From: Thalassotalea atypica
GTDB taxonomy: Bacteria; Pseudomonadota; Gammaproteobacteria; Enterobacterales; Alteromonadaceae
Length of the DNA: 64,000 bases
Assembly (NCBI RefSeq): GCF_030295975.1
Contig: NZ_AP027364.1
Location: forward strand, 3,534,001 to 3,598,000
Reading direction: 5' to 3'
Part shown: piece by piece, positions 1 through 10,784 of the stretch
Layout: every line of letters begins with the position of its first letter
How positions within the stretch are numbered: position 1 is the first letter of the stretch
Program-made: the position numbers and the translations under genes
The notes under the pieces: generated by a model
What the model was told of the DNA's origin: nothing
Database searches by the model: none
Seen by the model: only the letters and a program-made list of their open reading frames with translations

Positions 1-2228
1 GCGTTAATATTAATATCTGTTTGATAATGGTGTTGTTCATCTTTGGCATTTACCTCTAGTGCCAACGGCATACCTAGCCATTCAAGTGCTATATCTTGGG
101 TCCGAATAACATCGTTTTCAAAAAATAAATCGCCATTAACTTTTGAAAAATCCATACGCGGTGTATTGAGTTGCAACTCATTATCAACAAATTTGATATG
201 ACCACTCGCAACGACTTGCTCTACATTGTTTAGCGGAAGTAAGAGGTTAAAATCGCCAGAGACCGGCTTCGAAACAACAAGCTCAGATAAAGTTTCACCT
301 ACTGAGTCACGCAATGGACTTGCTTGCATTAAGGTAGTGATATTCTCAGGAACTTCTCTGATGATATCTGCATCGATTACAAGTAATTGCTCACCAGACA
401 AATCATTTATACCGGCGGTAACCCCTTCAGTGTTCAATCCGGCAAGGCGTCCCTCTCGAGCCGTAATCAACATACTGTTATTGGTAAAATTAAGGTTTGC
501 GGCCAAGTTACTAATGGCAGGCCATTCAGGATCAAATGAAAATTTTGCGTCGACTAATTCTGCGTTGACAGTAAATATGCCTTCCTGATCATTAAATGGA
601 AAAGCACCAAAAGGGCCATTAAATAACACTTGGCCTTGACTAACTTGGCCGGCAATAATTGCCTCGTTGAGGTAACCAACTAAATCTTCTCCCATTAACA
701 AATGCGGATAAAATATCGCTGCTTGCTCAGCATCCCCACGAAGAACATTAGCCAATAAAGACATCGAAGGCTCACCTTCGGTTGGAATGTTGACGCTAAG
801 ATCAGCACTTAATGCTAACGCCTCAGAATCTAATGCAATATCAAAGGCATTAAAAGTGAAATTGTTCTTTGTCCAAAACCCATCAAAGCCACTGGACAGT
901 TTATTAAACGGTATCGGTTGTAAAAAGTGTTTATCAAAATCAAGCGCGGAATCTGTCGTACTTAAGTGGCCTGAGAAACGATTTCCGCTAAGCGCAACAT
1001 CGCCCTTTAAATGCTCAATACCCGGAATGCCTTCGCTAAAATTAACGCTTACGTTTTCAAACGACATCACAAGTTGATGTTCTTGATTTTGAAAGCGCCA
1101 ATAAAAATCTCGTACTTGTCCTGATGGGGCGAGTTTACCAAATAATGATGAAGGCCCCATATCATCGATAAACAATGGTGCCACTTTTGCAAGCCCTGCT
1201 AAATCTAATTGCGAAACATATAGCGCGAGGTTCGAACCAAAGTTAAGGTAGGTATCTACCTCAAACAGCTCCCAGCTGTGTTCATTTACGGCAATATTAA
1301 GCGGAGAAGATTGAATAGAATATTCGCCAGTCGCGAGTTCGGATATTACGATGTCGCCGCCATTGAGATTAAATGATTGAGGTTGCTCGTTAGTTAGCCA
1401 AGTGACTTCGCTATCACCAAGTTCTAATTGAATTTGATGCACTTGACCCGAGCTAACTTTGCCCCAAGCATTAAAGTTAATATTTGACGCTGTATTTTCA
1501 TGTTCAACAACTAAGGTGCGATCTATCCAAGGTGTGATATCCCAGTTATTGGCAGATAGGTATATATCTCCAGCGAGATCGTTAAACTCCTGTCCCGTTA
1601 AGTCGACAAGTAATTTTAGCTTATCGGTTGTAACACCTTCGAAAACAACATCGCCACTACCTTGATGGCGACTCCCTGTATTTAGCCAATTTAATTGCCC
1701 TAGAGTGAATTCTTTGTCTACGCCACTTTCACGCAAAGTAATATGGCTATTCGCAATTGAAAAGCGGTTTAGCTGAGAGAGAAACAAATCAGCAATACCA
1801 TCAACCAACTGAGATTGATCAGAGACTATCGCGTTTGAGCTGCTCTCTAGCAATTGGTCAATATTTGCAAATACATAAGCATCATCAAGCGTTAAGTCTG
1901 CGGTAACTAATTTTTGCAGGCGTAAACTTGCCCAAAAATCAACGTTTAAATTCAGTTGACCTAAGGTTGCTTTTAGCGATGGGGTATTTATCAAATCAAC
2001 ATGCTGAGCGATCAAAATAGGGCCTGATTTCTGCCACCCCATGGTGAGCGAGCCTATTTTAATATCAGTTTGATAGCTGTCATTAATGTAGTTTTGTAGA
2101 TCAACACGATAATGGTGAGCGTAAGGCAGGAACAGTCGCATCGCGCTAATTAGCACGGCGAAAGTTACCAATAAAATCGCTATCGATTTATATATCCGAT
2201 TTAGCCAACGATTTAATATATTAGACAC
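1..2228 (-). CDS. yhdP: YhdP family AsmA-like envelope lipid-transport protein (5' part, runs off left edge)
   Basis: The minus-strand frame is open from position 2228 to the window edge, giving about 742 residues of a protein that is usually near 1,270. It begins VSNILNRWLNR, followed by one hydrophobic segment (about residues 15-33) and then beta-rich repeats; near the edge it reads VNGDLFFENDVI and EWLGMPLALEV, the V-x-G-x-L-x-F and W-L-G-x-P-L style of YhdP repeats. The family forms long bridge-like beta-groove proteins (TamB/YhdP/YdbH) anchored in the inner membrane and linked to phospholipid supply to the outer membrane. It lies directly after rng, as in E. coli. I chose GTG at 2228; a TTG at 2234 has better spacing to an AAAGAG ribosome site and is a real alternative. 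Family identity is fairly secure; the C-terminus is not visible. Confidence 0.85.
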   Translation of the reverse strand, partial: MSNILNRWLNRIYKSIAILLVTFAVLISAMRLFLPYAHHYRVDLQNYINDSYQTDIKIGSLTMGWQKSGPILIAQHVDLINTPSLKATLGQLNLNVDFWASLRLQKLVTADLTLDDAYVFANIDQLLESSSNAIVSDQSQLVDGIADLFLSQLNRFSIANSHITLRESGVDKEFTLGQLNWLNTGSRHQGSGDVVFEGVTTDKLKLLVDLTGQEFNDLAGDIYLSANNWDITPWIDRTLVVEHENTASNINFNAWGKVSSGQVHQIQLELGDSEVTWLTNEQPQSFNLNGGDIVISELATGEYSIQSSPLNIAVNEHSWELFEVDTYLNFGSNLALYVSQLDLAGLAKVAPLFIDDMGPSSLFGKLAPSGQVRDFYWRFQNQEHQLVMSFENVSVNFSEGIPGIEHLKGDVALSGNRFSGHLSTTDSALDFDKHFLQPIPFNKLSSGFDGFWTKNNFTFNAFDIALDSEALALSADLSVNIPTEGEPSMSLLANVLRGDAEQAAIFYPHLLMGEDLVGYLNEAIIAGQVSQGQVLFNGPFGAFPFNDQEGIFTVNAELVDAKFSFDPEWPAISNLAANLNFTNNSMLITAREGRLAGLNTEGVTAGINDLSGEQLLVIDADIIREVPENITTLMQASPLRDSVGETLSELVVSKPVSGDFNLLLPLNNVEQVVASGHIKFVDNELQLNTPRMDFSKVNGDLFFENDVIRTQDIALEWLGMPLALEVNAKDEQHHYQTDININ

Positions 2229-2260
2229 GCTCAAATTAGTTACTCTTTACTTGCTCTTTA

Positions 2261-3727
2261 CTACATCATGACTACGTCAAATTGTTCTTGATTATACATG
2301 GGTTCTGTTTGCACTTTAATCTGTTTGCCAATAAAGACTTCAAGCTCGGCTAGATGGTGATACTCATCATCAATCAATGATTCACTGACTGGAATTGACG
2401 CATAAACAATAAATTGATCGGCATCATAAGCCCTGTTCACTCGGACAATTTCCCGTAATATTTCAAAGCTGACCGTTTCAACCGTTTTCAATTGGCCTCG
2501 GCCTTTACATGCAGCACACTCTCCACAAAGAATATGCTCTAAACTCTCTCGGGTTCGTTTACGGGTCATTTCAACCAAACCCAGTGAGGAAAAGCCATGA
2601 ATACTGAACTTCACTTTGTCTTTAGCCATCGCCACTTCTAAACTGTGTAATACGCGACGTTTGTGTTCTTCACTTTCCATATCGATAAAATCAATGATGA
2701 TAATACCGCCCAAATTTCGCAGGCGTAATTGCCTTGCAATCGCTTGAGTCGCTTCAACATTAGTGCTGAAAATGGTTTCTTCTAAGTTGCGGTGACCAAC
2801 AAAGGCGCCCGTATTAATATCTATGGTGGTCATGGCTTCTGTTTGATCAACAATAAGGTAACCACCAGATTTCAATTCAATTTTTCTATCTAACGCACGT
2901 TGTACTTCAGCTTCAACGTCAAACATATCAAAAATAGGTCGCTCTCCTGGGTAGTACTCAAGCACTTTACCCAGCTCAGGAACAAACTCTGCAGTAAACT
3001 CTTCTAATTCTTGGTACGCCAATTTAGAATCAATACGAATACGCTCAAGATCAGTACCAAAAAAATCACGAATAACACGAAACGCTAGAGATAAATCTTG
3101 ATAAATCGGTGCTTTTGTTTGTTTTCGTTGTTTTCGCTCAAGCACTTTAGTCCAAAGTCGCCTTAAGAACTCAGCATCATGCTTTAGTTCGACTTCCCCT
3201 GCTCCATCGGCGGCTGTTCGAACAATAAAACCATGATCATCATCACAGTAAGGCGTCACGATATTTTTTAATCGAACTCGTTCTGCAACATCTTCTATTC
3301 TCTGCGAAATACCGGCATGGCTTGCATTGGGCATCAGCACTAGATAACGAGATGCAATAGTGATATCTGTGGTCAGTCTTGCGCCTTTTGTACCGAGCGG
3401 GTCTTTGACCACCTGTACCACGATATTTTGTCCTTCATGGACCAGACTTCGAATATCAGGCACTTGCTCAGGTTCGTTACTCTCTTGATTGGTCATCAGC
3501 CGAGTATGAATATCTGAGGCATGCAAAAATGCGGCTTTTTCTAGATTAATATCGACAAACGCTGCTTGCATCCCTGGCAGAACGCGAATGATTTTACCTA
3601 GGTAGATATTGCCCACTAAACCTCTTTTAGACTCACGCTCAACATGCATTTCTTGCAGGACACCATTTTCGATTAACGCAACACGTGTTTCGCTCGGAGT
3701 TACGTTGATCAATAATTCACCACTCAT
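2261..3727 (-). CDS. rng: Ribonuclease G
   Basis: 488 residues, matching E. coli RNase G (489). An S1 RNA-binding domain (about 38-128) is followed by the RNase E/G catalytic core. The metal-binding aspartates are D303 in TTIDINTG and D346 in IIIIDFID. The zinc-link is CGECAACKGRG with C404 and C407, and the protein ends FDVVMM as in enterobacterial RNase G. It is an endoribonuclease for 16S rRNA 5'-end maturation and decay of some mRNAs. It has no long RNase E-like scaffold tail, so it is RNase G and not Rne. It lies 8 bases after maf and ahead of yhdP, in the same transcription direction as the mre genes. Confidence 0.97.
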   Translation of the reverse strand: MSGELLINVTPSETRVALIENGVLQEMHVERESKRGLVGNIYLGKIIRVLPGMQAAFVDINLEKAAFLHASDIHTRLMTNQESNEPEQVPDIRSLVHEGQNIVVQVVKDPLGTKGARLTTDITIASRYLVLMPNASHAGISQRIEDVAERVRLKNIVTPYCDDDHGFIVRTAADGAGEVELKHDAEFLRRLWTKVLERKQRKQTKAPIYQDLSLAFRVIRDFFGTDLERIRIDSKLAYQELEEFTAEFVPELGKVLEYYPGERPIFDMFDVEAEVQRALDRKIELKSGGYLIVDQTEAMTTIDINTGAFVGHRNLEETIFSTNVEATQAIARQLRLRNLGGIIIIDFIDMESEEHKRRVLHSLEVAMAKDKVKFSIHGFSSLGLVEMTRKRTRESLEHILCGECAACKGRGQLKTVETVSFEILREIVRVNRAYDADQFIVYASIPVSESLIDDEYHHLAELEVFIGKQIKVQTEPMYNQEQFDVVMM

Positions 3728-3735
3728 ATTCGCTC

Positions 3736-4320
3736 CTACTTCGATTGCGTTAAAGGGTTTGCTATACCCATTGCCGATAATAACTGCGTTGTTTCATATA
3801 ACGGTAGACCAACTACTGAGGAATAACTACCTTTGATCTCAGAGACAAACTGCCCGCCAATTCCCTGTATGCCATAGCTTCCTGCTTTGTCATGCGGCTC
3901 ACCGGTTTGCCAATAATTTAAAATCTCTGTTTCTGTAAGTGACTTAAATGATACATCGGTAATAATGACCATAACCTGAACGGCTCCAGACTTTACTGCG
4001 GCAATGGCGGTAAATACTTGATGAGTATCACCAGAAAGCATCTTAAGCATGTCGTAACATGCCTGATAGGACTCAGGCTTTCCCAACATCATATTATGCA
4101 TGACCACGGTAGTGTCACTGCCTAACACGACACAATTGTCATCGTACTGCTTGGCAACATGTTGCGCCTTTTCAATCGCCAAACGAGAGACATATTCAGC
4201 AGGTAATTCAGTACCTTGAACAGTCTCATCAATATCAGCGGGACAACACGTAAATTGATAGCCCATTTGAGCTAACAGCTCTTTTCTACGAGGAGATTGC
4301 GAGGCAAGAATAAGGGTCAT
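3736..4320 (-). CDS. maf: Maf-like nucleoside triphosphate pyrophosphatase (dTTP/UTP type)
   Basis: 194 residues. The N-terminal SQSPRRKELL (7-16) is the Maf signature, and LGSDTTV contains the conserved acidic residue D69. Maf proteins hydrolyse non-canonical or excess nucleoside triphosphates to monophosphate and pyrophosphate; members in the mre-rng neighbourhood are the YhdE subgroup, which acts on dTTP and UTP. The start is one base from the mreD stop, suggesting translational coupling in an mreBCD-maf-rng-yhdP unit. The subgroup assignment rests on synteny and general similarity. Confidence 0.95.
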   Translation of the reverse strand: MTLILASQSPRRKELLAQMGYQFTCCPADIDETVQGTELPAEYVSRLAIEKAQHVAKQYDDNCVVLGSDTTVVMHNMMLGKPESYQACYDMLKMLSGDTHQVFTAIAAVKSGAVQVMVIITDVSFKSLTETEILNYWQTGEPHDKAGSYGIQGIGGQFVSEIKGSYSSVVGLPLYETTQLLSAMGIANPLTQSK

Positions 4321-4321
4321 A

Positions 4322-4801
4322 TTAAGTTATCTTAAATTGTCGACGTATCTTTCTCAGCAACAAAAATACCCATGGCCAAAGAATCACAGAGGTTGCCACT
4401 GGGTATAGATAACTGGGCAAGAACACGGCATCAGTTAAAAAACGTTGCATCCAAAAAACCAAAAGGTGATAAAGCGCTGCTAATACGCCGACAATAATTG
4501 CCTGTTGCCACACTGAAAAATTTCTGATTTTTTGATAATTGGCTGCCGCAATGTATACACACAAGGCCATTGCCGCCGCATGAACACCAAGCGTAGAGCC
4601 TAACAACACGTCAAGGAAAAAACCGGTGATCCACGCAGAGGTAACATTCACTCGGTTAGGTAAGGCAATGCTCCAATACACTAAAACCACTAAGGCCCAA
4701 TCAGGCCTAAAGGCATCAACACCAAGCGGCATTGGCATGATACTAGCGATAAGAGCCAGCAATAAGCTCAGTAAGATAATAATTCCATTATTAGCCAACA
4801 T
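4322..4801 (-). CDS. mreD: Rod shape-determining protein MreD
   Basis: 159 residues, almost entirely hydrophobic, with about five or six membrane segments; E. coli MreD is 162. It is the small inner-membrane subunit of the elongasome, connecting MreC to the peptidoglycan synthases. Its ATG overlaps the mreC stop by one base (TAATG), the usual sign of translational coupling. The sequence alone is weakly conserved, so identity rests on membrane topology, length and position between mreC and maf. Confidence 0.95.
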   Translation of the reverse strand: MLANNGIIILLSLLLALIASIMPMPLGVDAFRPDWALVVLVYWSIALPNRVNVTSAWITGFFLDVLLGSTLGVHAAAMALCVYIAAANYQKIRNFSVWQQAIIVGVLAALYHLLVFWMQRFLTDAVFLPSYLYPVATSVILWPWVFLLLRKIRRQFKIT

Positions 4802-5664
4802 TATTGTTGTTCCTTAACGGCTTTAGGGGCAAACATACTCGCTGGTTTTTCTGGCCATAATAATAACAAGTATCGCAACCGATCAATTTTAGCAATCGGC
4901 GTGGATCTAACTCGAGCAAAAGGACGACTTTCGTCTTTGAGTACAATGGATACCGTAGAGACAGGGTACCCTTCAGGATATTTCCCACCTAAACCGGAAG
5001 TAACCAGCACATCCCCCGATTGGATATCAGCACTATGCGGCACATGTGCATGGGTGATACGATCAATTCGACCACTACCCGATGCCACTAATCTAATGCC
5101 GTTTCGTTTAATTCTAACCGGTACCGCATGGGTTACGTCAGTTATTAGGATCACGCGACTAGTGGTTGTACCGACTAATAGCACCTGTCCGACAATACCT
5201 TGATCGTCAATCACCGGCTGACCTTCATAAACGCCGTCATTTGCACCACGATTAATCAGGATTTGATGAGTGTACGGATCGCTATCCACCGATAATATTT
5301 CCGCCACCATCTTTTTGATGTCGGAACGTAATGGTGACGACAGTAAAGACCGCAACCGTTGGTTTTCTTGCTTTATGATATCAAGCTGCATAATTTGCTC
5401 TTGGTATCGTAATTCGTTCATTTTCAGCGCTTGATTTTCTGTCAGCAGTTCGGTTCGCGACACTAAGTTTTCTGTGGTCCAGCGCATGACTTGTTTAGGT
5501 GTGTTGGCCAAATATTGCATAGGGCTAACAATGGATTGTAAATAGCCGCGAAGCGTTTCAAAGCTGGCCAATTTATGATCGAAAAAAATAAAGAGCGCAG
5601 ACAATAACAACACCAATGCAAGTCGATGTTGTGGTGAGGGGCCATGTTTAAATATTGGATTCAT
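4801..5664 (-). CDS. mreC: Rod shape-determining protein MreC
   Basis: 287 residues. There is a short cytoplasmic N-terminus, one membrane segment (about 15-32), a coiled coil (about 65-110) and a periplasmic beta domain containing GQPVIDDQGIVGQV and SGLGGKYPEGYPV, which are typical of MreC. It organises the elongasome in the periplasm, linking MreB/MreD to PBP2. It follows mreB after a 38-base gap that contains a terminator-like hairpin and is coupled to mreD by a TAATG overlap. Confidence 0.97.
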   Translation of the reverse strand: MNPIFKHGPSPQHRLALVLLLSALFIFFDHKLASFETLRGYLQSIVSPMQYLANTPKQVMRWTTENLVSRTELLTENQALKMNELRYQEQIMQLDIIKQENQRLRSLLSSPLRSDIKKMVAEILSVDSDPYTHQILINRGANDGVYEGQPVIDDQGIVGQVLLVGTTTSRVILITDVTHAVPVRIKRNGIRLVASGSGRIDRITHAHVPHSADIQSGDVLVTSGLGGKYPEGYPVSTVSIVLKDESRPFARVRSTPIAKIDRLRYLLLLWPEKPASMFAPKAVKEQQ

Positions 5665-5670
5665 ATAAAG

Positions 5671-5694
5671 AAAAAGCGCTAGCTGAGCTAGCGC
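5671..5694 (-). terminator. Hairpin with T-run between mreB and mreC
   Basis: On the minus strand a perfect 8-base-pair stem (GCGCTAGC / GCTAGCGC, loop of 3) is followed by a run of five T. It sits in the 38-base gap between the mreB stop and the mreC start, so it should act as a partial terminator that lowers mreCD relative to mreB. Read-through is expected because no separate promoter fits in the gap. Confidence 0.7.
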
Positions 5695-5702
5695 GATTTA
5701 GA

Positions 5703-6845
<1,143 letters not shown>

Positions 6846-6996
6846 TTATCATACCGCAGTATTGAAAAGATATGTGCACACTTTCTAAAAAATTTTGTTT
6901 AATTTAGAGGTTTTTTCGCTTTAACGATAAAATTGGCTAATAAATCGACATTTCATTGCTATTTAGCAACACTTTTTCGATAAACAAACCCTTTCA

Positions 6997-9900
6997 TTAA
7001 TTACTTTCACGCCAATAGATAATACGATCATTACCTCTAAACTGGCCAAAAGTGGCAATAGCGCCTGCATTATTATCGTGAGTCCCGTTTTCATCCCAAT
7101 CGAAAAGCAACCAGGCAGGTGTTGTATACTCAACACCAATTTGTCCTTGAGATGCAGAACGTAGGTCTAACCCTTTAAACTCACCTAATTCCATGGTGCC
7201 AGCATTACCAACCACGTTAACATCTAAGTCGTCAAGCCCTTCACCAATATCAGATAAAGACAATAAGTTGCCAACATTGGTGATAGCAGTACAATTGTCG
7301 TTAACATTGGTAGTAAACGTTTGGGTTAACGGATTAACTAAGTACTCTGTTTTGAAATGCTGTGCCAAATCTGATGTTTCTGGGCCATAACTGTTCTCAA
7401 GCATCAAACGCCCAAATCGTACCTGAACGCCCGTTCTGATTTCGATATGTTCATAAGGAAGCGGCGCGACCATCACACTGGTATCGACCGCAATGCCGTC
7501 AGCATCAATGATTTGGTCAATATCCAAATCAAACTCTGCTGTAAATGGCGCAAGGAAAGTGTCGTTATTATGAGTATAAACGAAATGATCATCATCACTT
7601 AAGGTGTATTCAACACCACCAGTTAAATGGCTAAATGCATTGGAGGTATCTATATCTAGAGGATTGTTAGCGGTAATGGCTAAAGCAGCACCTTTGATAT
7701 CTTGCACCGGCGGCGTTATCACGACATCGTTTGGCTCTAAACGCATAAAACTGTCACCACCCGCCCCAGTAGCCGCAATGATATAGTTTTTTGTCAGATC
7801 ACCGTCTTGGTTAAAAGCCAATATTTCTATTTTCGGTGGATTGGCACTCGAATATCGAATCGCACCTATTTCAGTCGGTAATTGATTGACATTTAACTGT
7901 CCTGAATACGCCCAATCTCGCTCACCACATGTGCCAACTAAGCTATCGTCGCGAGTGACGAGTTCACCGTGACTAATAACAGATTGCGTTAAATAAGCCG
8001 GGGTAAACCTTCCAACGGTTATCGCATCAGCTTCAACATGAAAGCCTGTTTGATTGCCATAGTTATTATCTCTGACGTCAAGTTCCAGAACGCCGACTTC
8101 AGAATATTTAGCACCGGTGAAACTTGAAACCCCGCCAGTACTATTTCCAGGAACAAACGCGGTAAAATTAACATCGGAAAAAGTGGTAGCTAACGTATCT
8201 CTTTTAGACTCGCCAGTCGCATAGGTAAAATCACCGTCCTCTGTACCAACATTCACAGGTGCGACTCTTTTCACCGATAATTGGCTTTGGCTCGGTACAT
8301 AGTTAGTGGTTAAGCCTCCGGATTGGTTAAGAGCTTTAATAATAAAAGCAAACGGCTCAGCGGCTTTATGTGTTGCACCCGTAGTGAACAGGCTATTGTT
8401 TATTGGCGTGCCTCCATTAGGGTTCAGAGTAATGGTCTCAAGCGTTAGCTGATAAGGCCTGACCCAAAACGCATTTGAATCACCTTCAAGGGTAAACCCC
8501 GGCTGAAGTGGCAGGTTTGGAGGCTGCACATAACGCGCCGACAAATTAATTTGCCCAGCATCAAAATAATTCCCGGTAATTAATGCTTCACCTTGTGAGT
8601 TAAAATTTAAACTTACACCAGTAAAATTATTAGGTGCAGCCAATAAGAGGTTTTTATCAATCGGTACGTTATCAACAGTAAAATCGTTTAACGTTGCTGT
8701 ATCACTTGGATTGAGGTAAGTCATTGCCAAATCAATTGTTTTAGTTTCATTGGCGAATAACGCTTGACAGGTTCCGTTGCCATTATCTTCTAGAGAAGAG
8801 AGTTTCACGTCACTAAACGCTTCACCAGAAACTTGGTTAGCAATATTGCTAAAAACAAAGCCAACATTAGAGAAATCAACAGAACAATCAGCAGAGCCAT
8901 CGCTACTATCACTACAAATAAAGTCCCCAGACAATGAGAGCGTTGCTGGCGTTACAGTGTCACTATAATTAAAACTTACGCCTGAGCTAACCCCATTATT
9001 TAGGGTGACCGTTTGCGCGCCACCACCGTTAACCATTAACGTAACATCGGTATTTATACTGGTATTAACACTTGAACAAGTTGCATCACTACAAGCAACA
9101 ATTTCCACAGGCTCTGGTGCACACGTTAGCCCTTTACCATCATGACGAATTTGAAAATTAGTTACGACCTCCGAACAGTCATAACTTATTTGTATATCAT
9201 CAATATAAAAGCCTGATACCGCGCCAGCACCATCGGCTAAGAACCTAATTTGTGTATTACTCGAAATATACGGAGTTAAATCGATCGTTTGCGCTGTTGC
9301 CGTAAAATTTGTCGAGAAAAAAGAATATTGTTGAACAAAAAACCAAGTAATCCCGCCATCATTAGACGCCCAAAGGCGAACTAAAGGAGTACCTGATGAG
9401 TAACCTGTTCGATAGTTAAATGTTAACGTCGCAGATGATGCTGTACTTAAATCTACTTCCCTAGCAACACCAATGTTGCTATACGTTTGAGCGCCACCTC
9501 CGCTTGGAACACCTAAACGCAAACAATTACCTGAAGAGCAGTTATCATTACGTACTCTAGCAATACCTGAACTTGGGCCATCAGCTTCACCAATTTCTTG
9601 CCAGCTTCCAATCCAATCTATAGAGCCATCATTTTGACTGTAAGAAATATTGTTAAAATTATCTGCAACTGTACATTCGCCAGGGCCAACGCCTGAGCTG
9701 ACCACATCCAATTTCACGTAGTCTGTATAAAGTATATTTGGACGATTCCCTGTTCTCTTGTCATTTGACGCAACCAATATTGTGACTTGATTATTTGCGG
9801 CACCACCAATGTACTGCGAAATATTACTCGTAATGCTTCCTTCTAAGTTAACGACAGATGAGGTATCACCTGAATCATCAAGTTTAGTATAGTTAGCGGT

Positions 9901-10293
9901 AGTGTAATTCCAAAGATAAAGTTCAGCACCATCGGTTCTTGGGTTATGTGCATTCTGTCCCGCACCATTCCAAAGAATATCAAGTTGCGTTACATCAGTT
10001 TCTACTTCATCAATTTCAAAAACGTAACGTTGAATTGCAATTCTTCCGTTTTGACTAACAGAATATGAATCATAAGAGCTATCATCTCGTGCAATGGCAT
10101 TATATTCAGAATTCGAGTGCTGAGAAGACGGAGTCGTAGCATTTGATGGCGGGAAGGAGTTGGCATCTATTTGGCCATCATACGCAAATGCATTAATACC
10201 AGGTGAACGCACATCAAAATCATAAGTAACCGTTGCAGCATTTACAGTGATGCTCATAGCGAGCAACATAAACAAAGCTAAGCACTTCTTCAC
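6997..10293 (-). CDS. mshQ: MSHA biogenesis protein MshQ
   Basis: I place the start at the GTG at 10293, not at an in-frame ATG 63 bases upstream. AGGAG lies seven bases before this GTG, it overlaps the mshP stop as GTGA, and it yields a clean signal peptide (MKKCLALFMLLAMSITVNA, cut before ATVTY). The mature protein is about 1,080 residues, beta-rich and exported: an N-terminal region, a jelly-roll-like part around 215-375 ending GFYIDDIQIS, a Cys-rich segment (about 380-409), and a long C-terminal half resembling the DUF6701 region of MshQ proteins. It is the last gene of the MSHA operon. MshQ is poorly understood; a large tip- or surface-associated pilus protein is an inference from size, export and position. 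Confidence 0.85.
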   Translation of the reverse strand: MKKCLALFMLLAMSITVNAATVTYDFDVRSPGINAFAYDGQIDANSFPPSNATTPSSQHSNSEYNAIARDDSSYDSYSVSQNGRIAIQRYVFEIDEVETDVTQLDILWNGAGQNAHNPRTDGAELYLWNYTTANYTKLDDSGDTSSVVNLEGSITSNISQYIGGAANNQVTILVASNDKRTGNRPNILYTDYVKLDVVSSGVGPGECTVADNFNNISYSQNDGSIDWIGSWQEIGEADGPSSGIARVRNDNCSSGNCLRLGVPSGGGAQTYSNIGVAREVDLSTASSATLTFNYRTGYSSGTPLVRLWASNDGGITWFFVQQYSFFSTNFTATAQTIDLTPYISSNTQIRFLADGAGAVSGFYIDDIQISYDCSEVVTNFQIRHDGKGLTCAPEPVEIVACSDATCSSVNTSINTDVTLMVNGGGAQTVTLNNGVSSGVSFNYSDTVTPATLSLSGDFICSDSSDGSADCSVDFSNVGFVFSNIANQVSGEAFSDVKLSSLEDNGNGTCQALFANETKTIDLAMTYLNPSDTATLNDFTVDNVPIDKNLLLAAPNNFTGVSLNFNSQGEALITGNYFDAGQINLSARYVQPPNLPLQPGFTLEGDSNAFWVRPYQLTLETITLNPNGGTPINNSLFTTGATHKAAEPFAFIIKALNQSGGLTTNYVPSQSQLSVKRVAPVNVGTEDGDFTYATGESKRDTLATTFSDVNFTAFVPGNSTGGVSSFTGAKYSEVGVLELDVRDNNYGNQTGFHVEADAITVGRFTPAYLTQSVISHGELVTRDDSLVGTCGERDWAYSGQLNVNQLPTEIGAIRYSSANPPKIEILAFNQDGDLTKNYIIAATGAGGDSFMRLEPNDVVITPPVQDIKGAALAITANNPLDIDTSNAFSHLTGGVEYTLSDDDHFVYTHNNDTFLAPFTAEFDLDIDQIIDADGIAVDTSVMVAPLPYEHIEIRTGVQVRFGRLMLENSYGPETSDLAQHFKTEYLVNPLTQTFTTNVNDNCTAITNVGNLLSLSDIGEGLDDLDVNVVGNAGTMELGEFKGLDLRSASQGQIGVEYTTPAWLLFDWDENGTHDNNAGAIATFGQFRGNDRIIYWRESN

Positions 10294-10784
10294 TTCAAGC
10301 TCCTCGCTTCTACAACGATAGTTCGTGACGTTTTGTTGGCTCCGTCTATTTGACACTCACCCACGCTACTTAGTTGATAATAAACCACTGCATCTTGCTT
10401 AAAATTGCTACAGGTTAACTGAGTGACGGTGCAGTTTCTCAAGCCTTCAACATTCGCTAAGCTGGGCTTGTAATCCACCAGAGTGACGGTAGCCGCTGGC
10501 GCAGCTCCATCCACCAATGTTGAAGTACTGCCCCCATTGCAACGCAATGCATCTGCCCCTAACGGAAATATCTCAGCCATTTTTGCTTGTAAGCCAGTAT
10601 TGGCAATATTATAAGCACGGGTACCGAGCACTTCATAGGCAATGGTTTCTGCACTAGAAGATAACATCCTTACTAAGGCGACGCCCAGCATCAACATCAC
10701 CACCATTATGAATACCGCCATCACTAGCACGCTTCCTTTCTGTGATTGTTGAAACTTTATGTGAAGATTAATTTTAAGGGACAT
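10290..10784 (-). CDS. mshP: MSHA biogenesis protein MshP
   Basis: 164 residues. A short basic N-terminus is followed by a strongly hydrophobic helix (about 18-42) containing GSVLVMAVFIMVVMLMLGVALV, then a periplasmic part with four or more cysteines. This is the MshP/PilX-like minor pilin-related layout; it lacks a classical FTLIE processing motif but has G at the expected junction (QKGSVLVM). It overlaps mshO by 11 bases upstream and mshQ by GTGA downstream, so it is translationally coupled to both. It probably belongs to the minor-pilin priming complex. Confidence 0.85.
   Translation of the reverse strand: MSLKINLHIKFQQSQKGSVLVMAVFIMVVMLMLGVALVRMLSSSAETIAYEVLGTRAYNIANTGLQAKMAEIFPLGADALRCNGGSTSTLVDGAAPAATVTLVDYKPSLANVEGLRNCTVTQLTCSNFKQDAVVYYQLSSVGECQIDGANKTSRTIVVEARSLK

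Noticed and set aside
226-1665. Three plus-strand reading frames in the first 1.7 kb
   Set aside because: They are antisense to the continuous yhdP frame, which shows clear family-like repeats to the window edge.
10291-10356. Longer MshQ start at 10356
   Set aside because: It would overlap mshP by 67 bases and bury the signal peptide; the GTG at 10293 has a good ribosome site and GTGA overlap.
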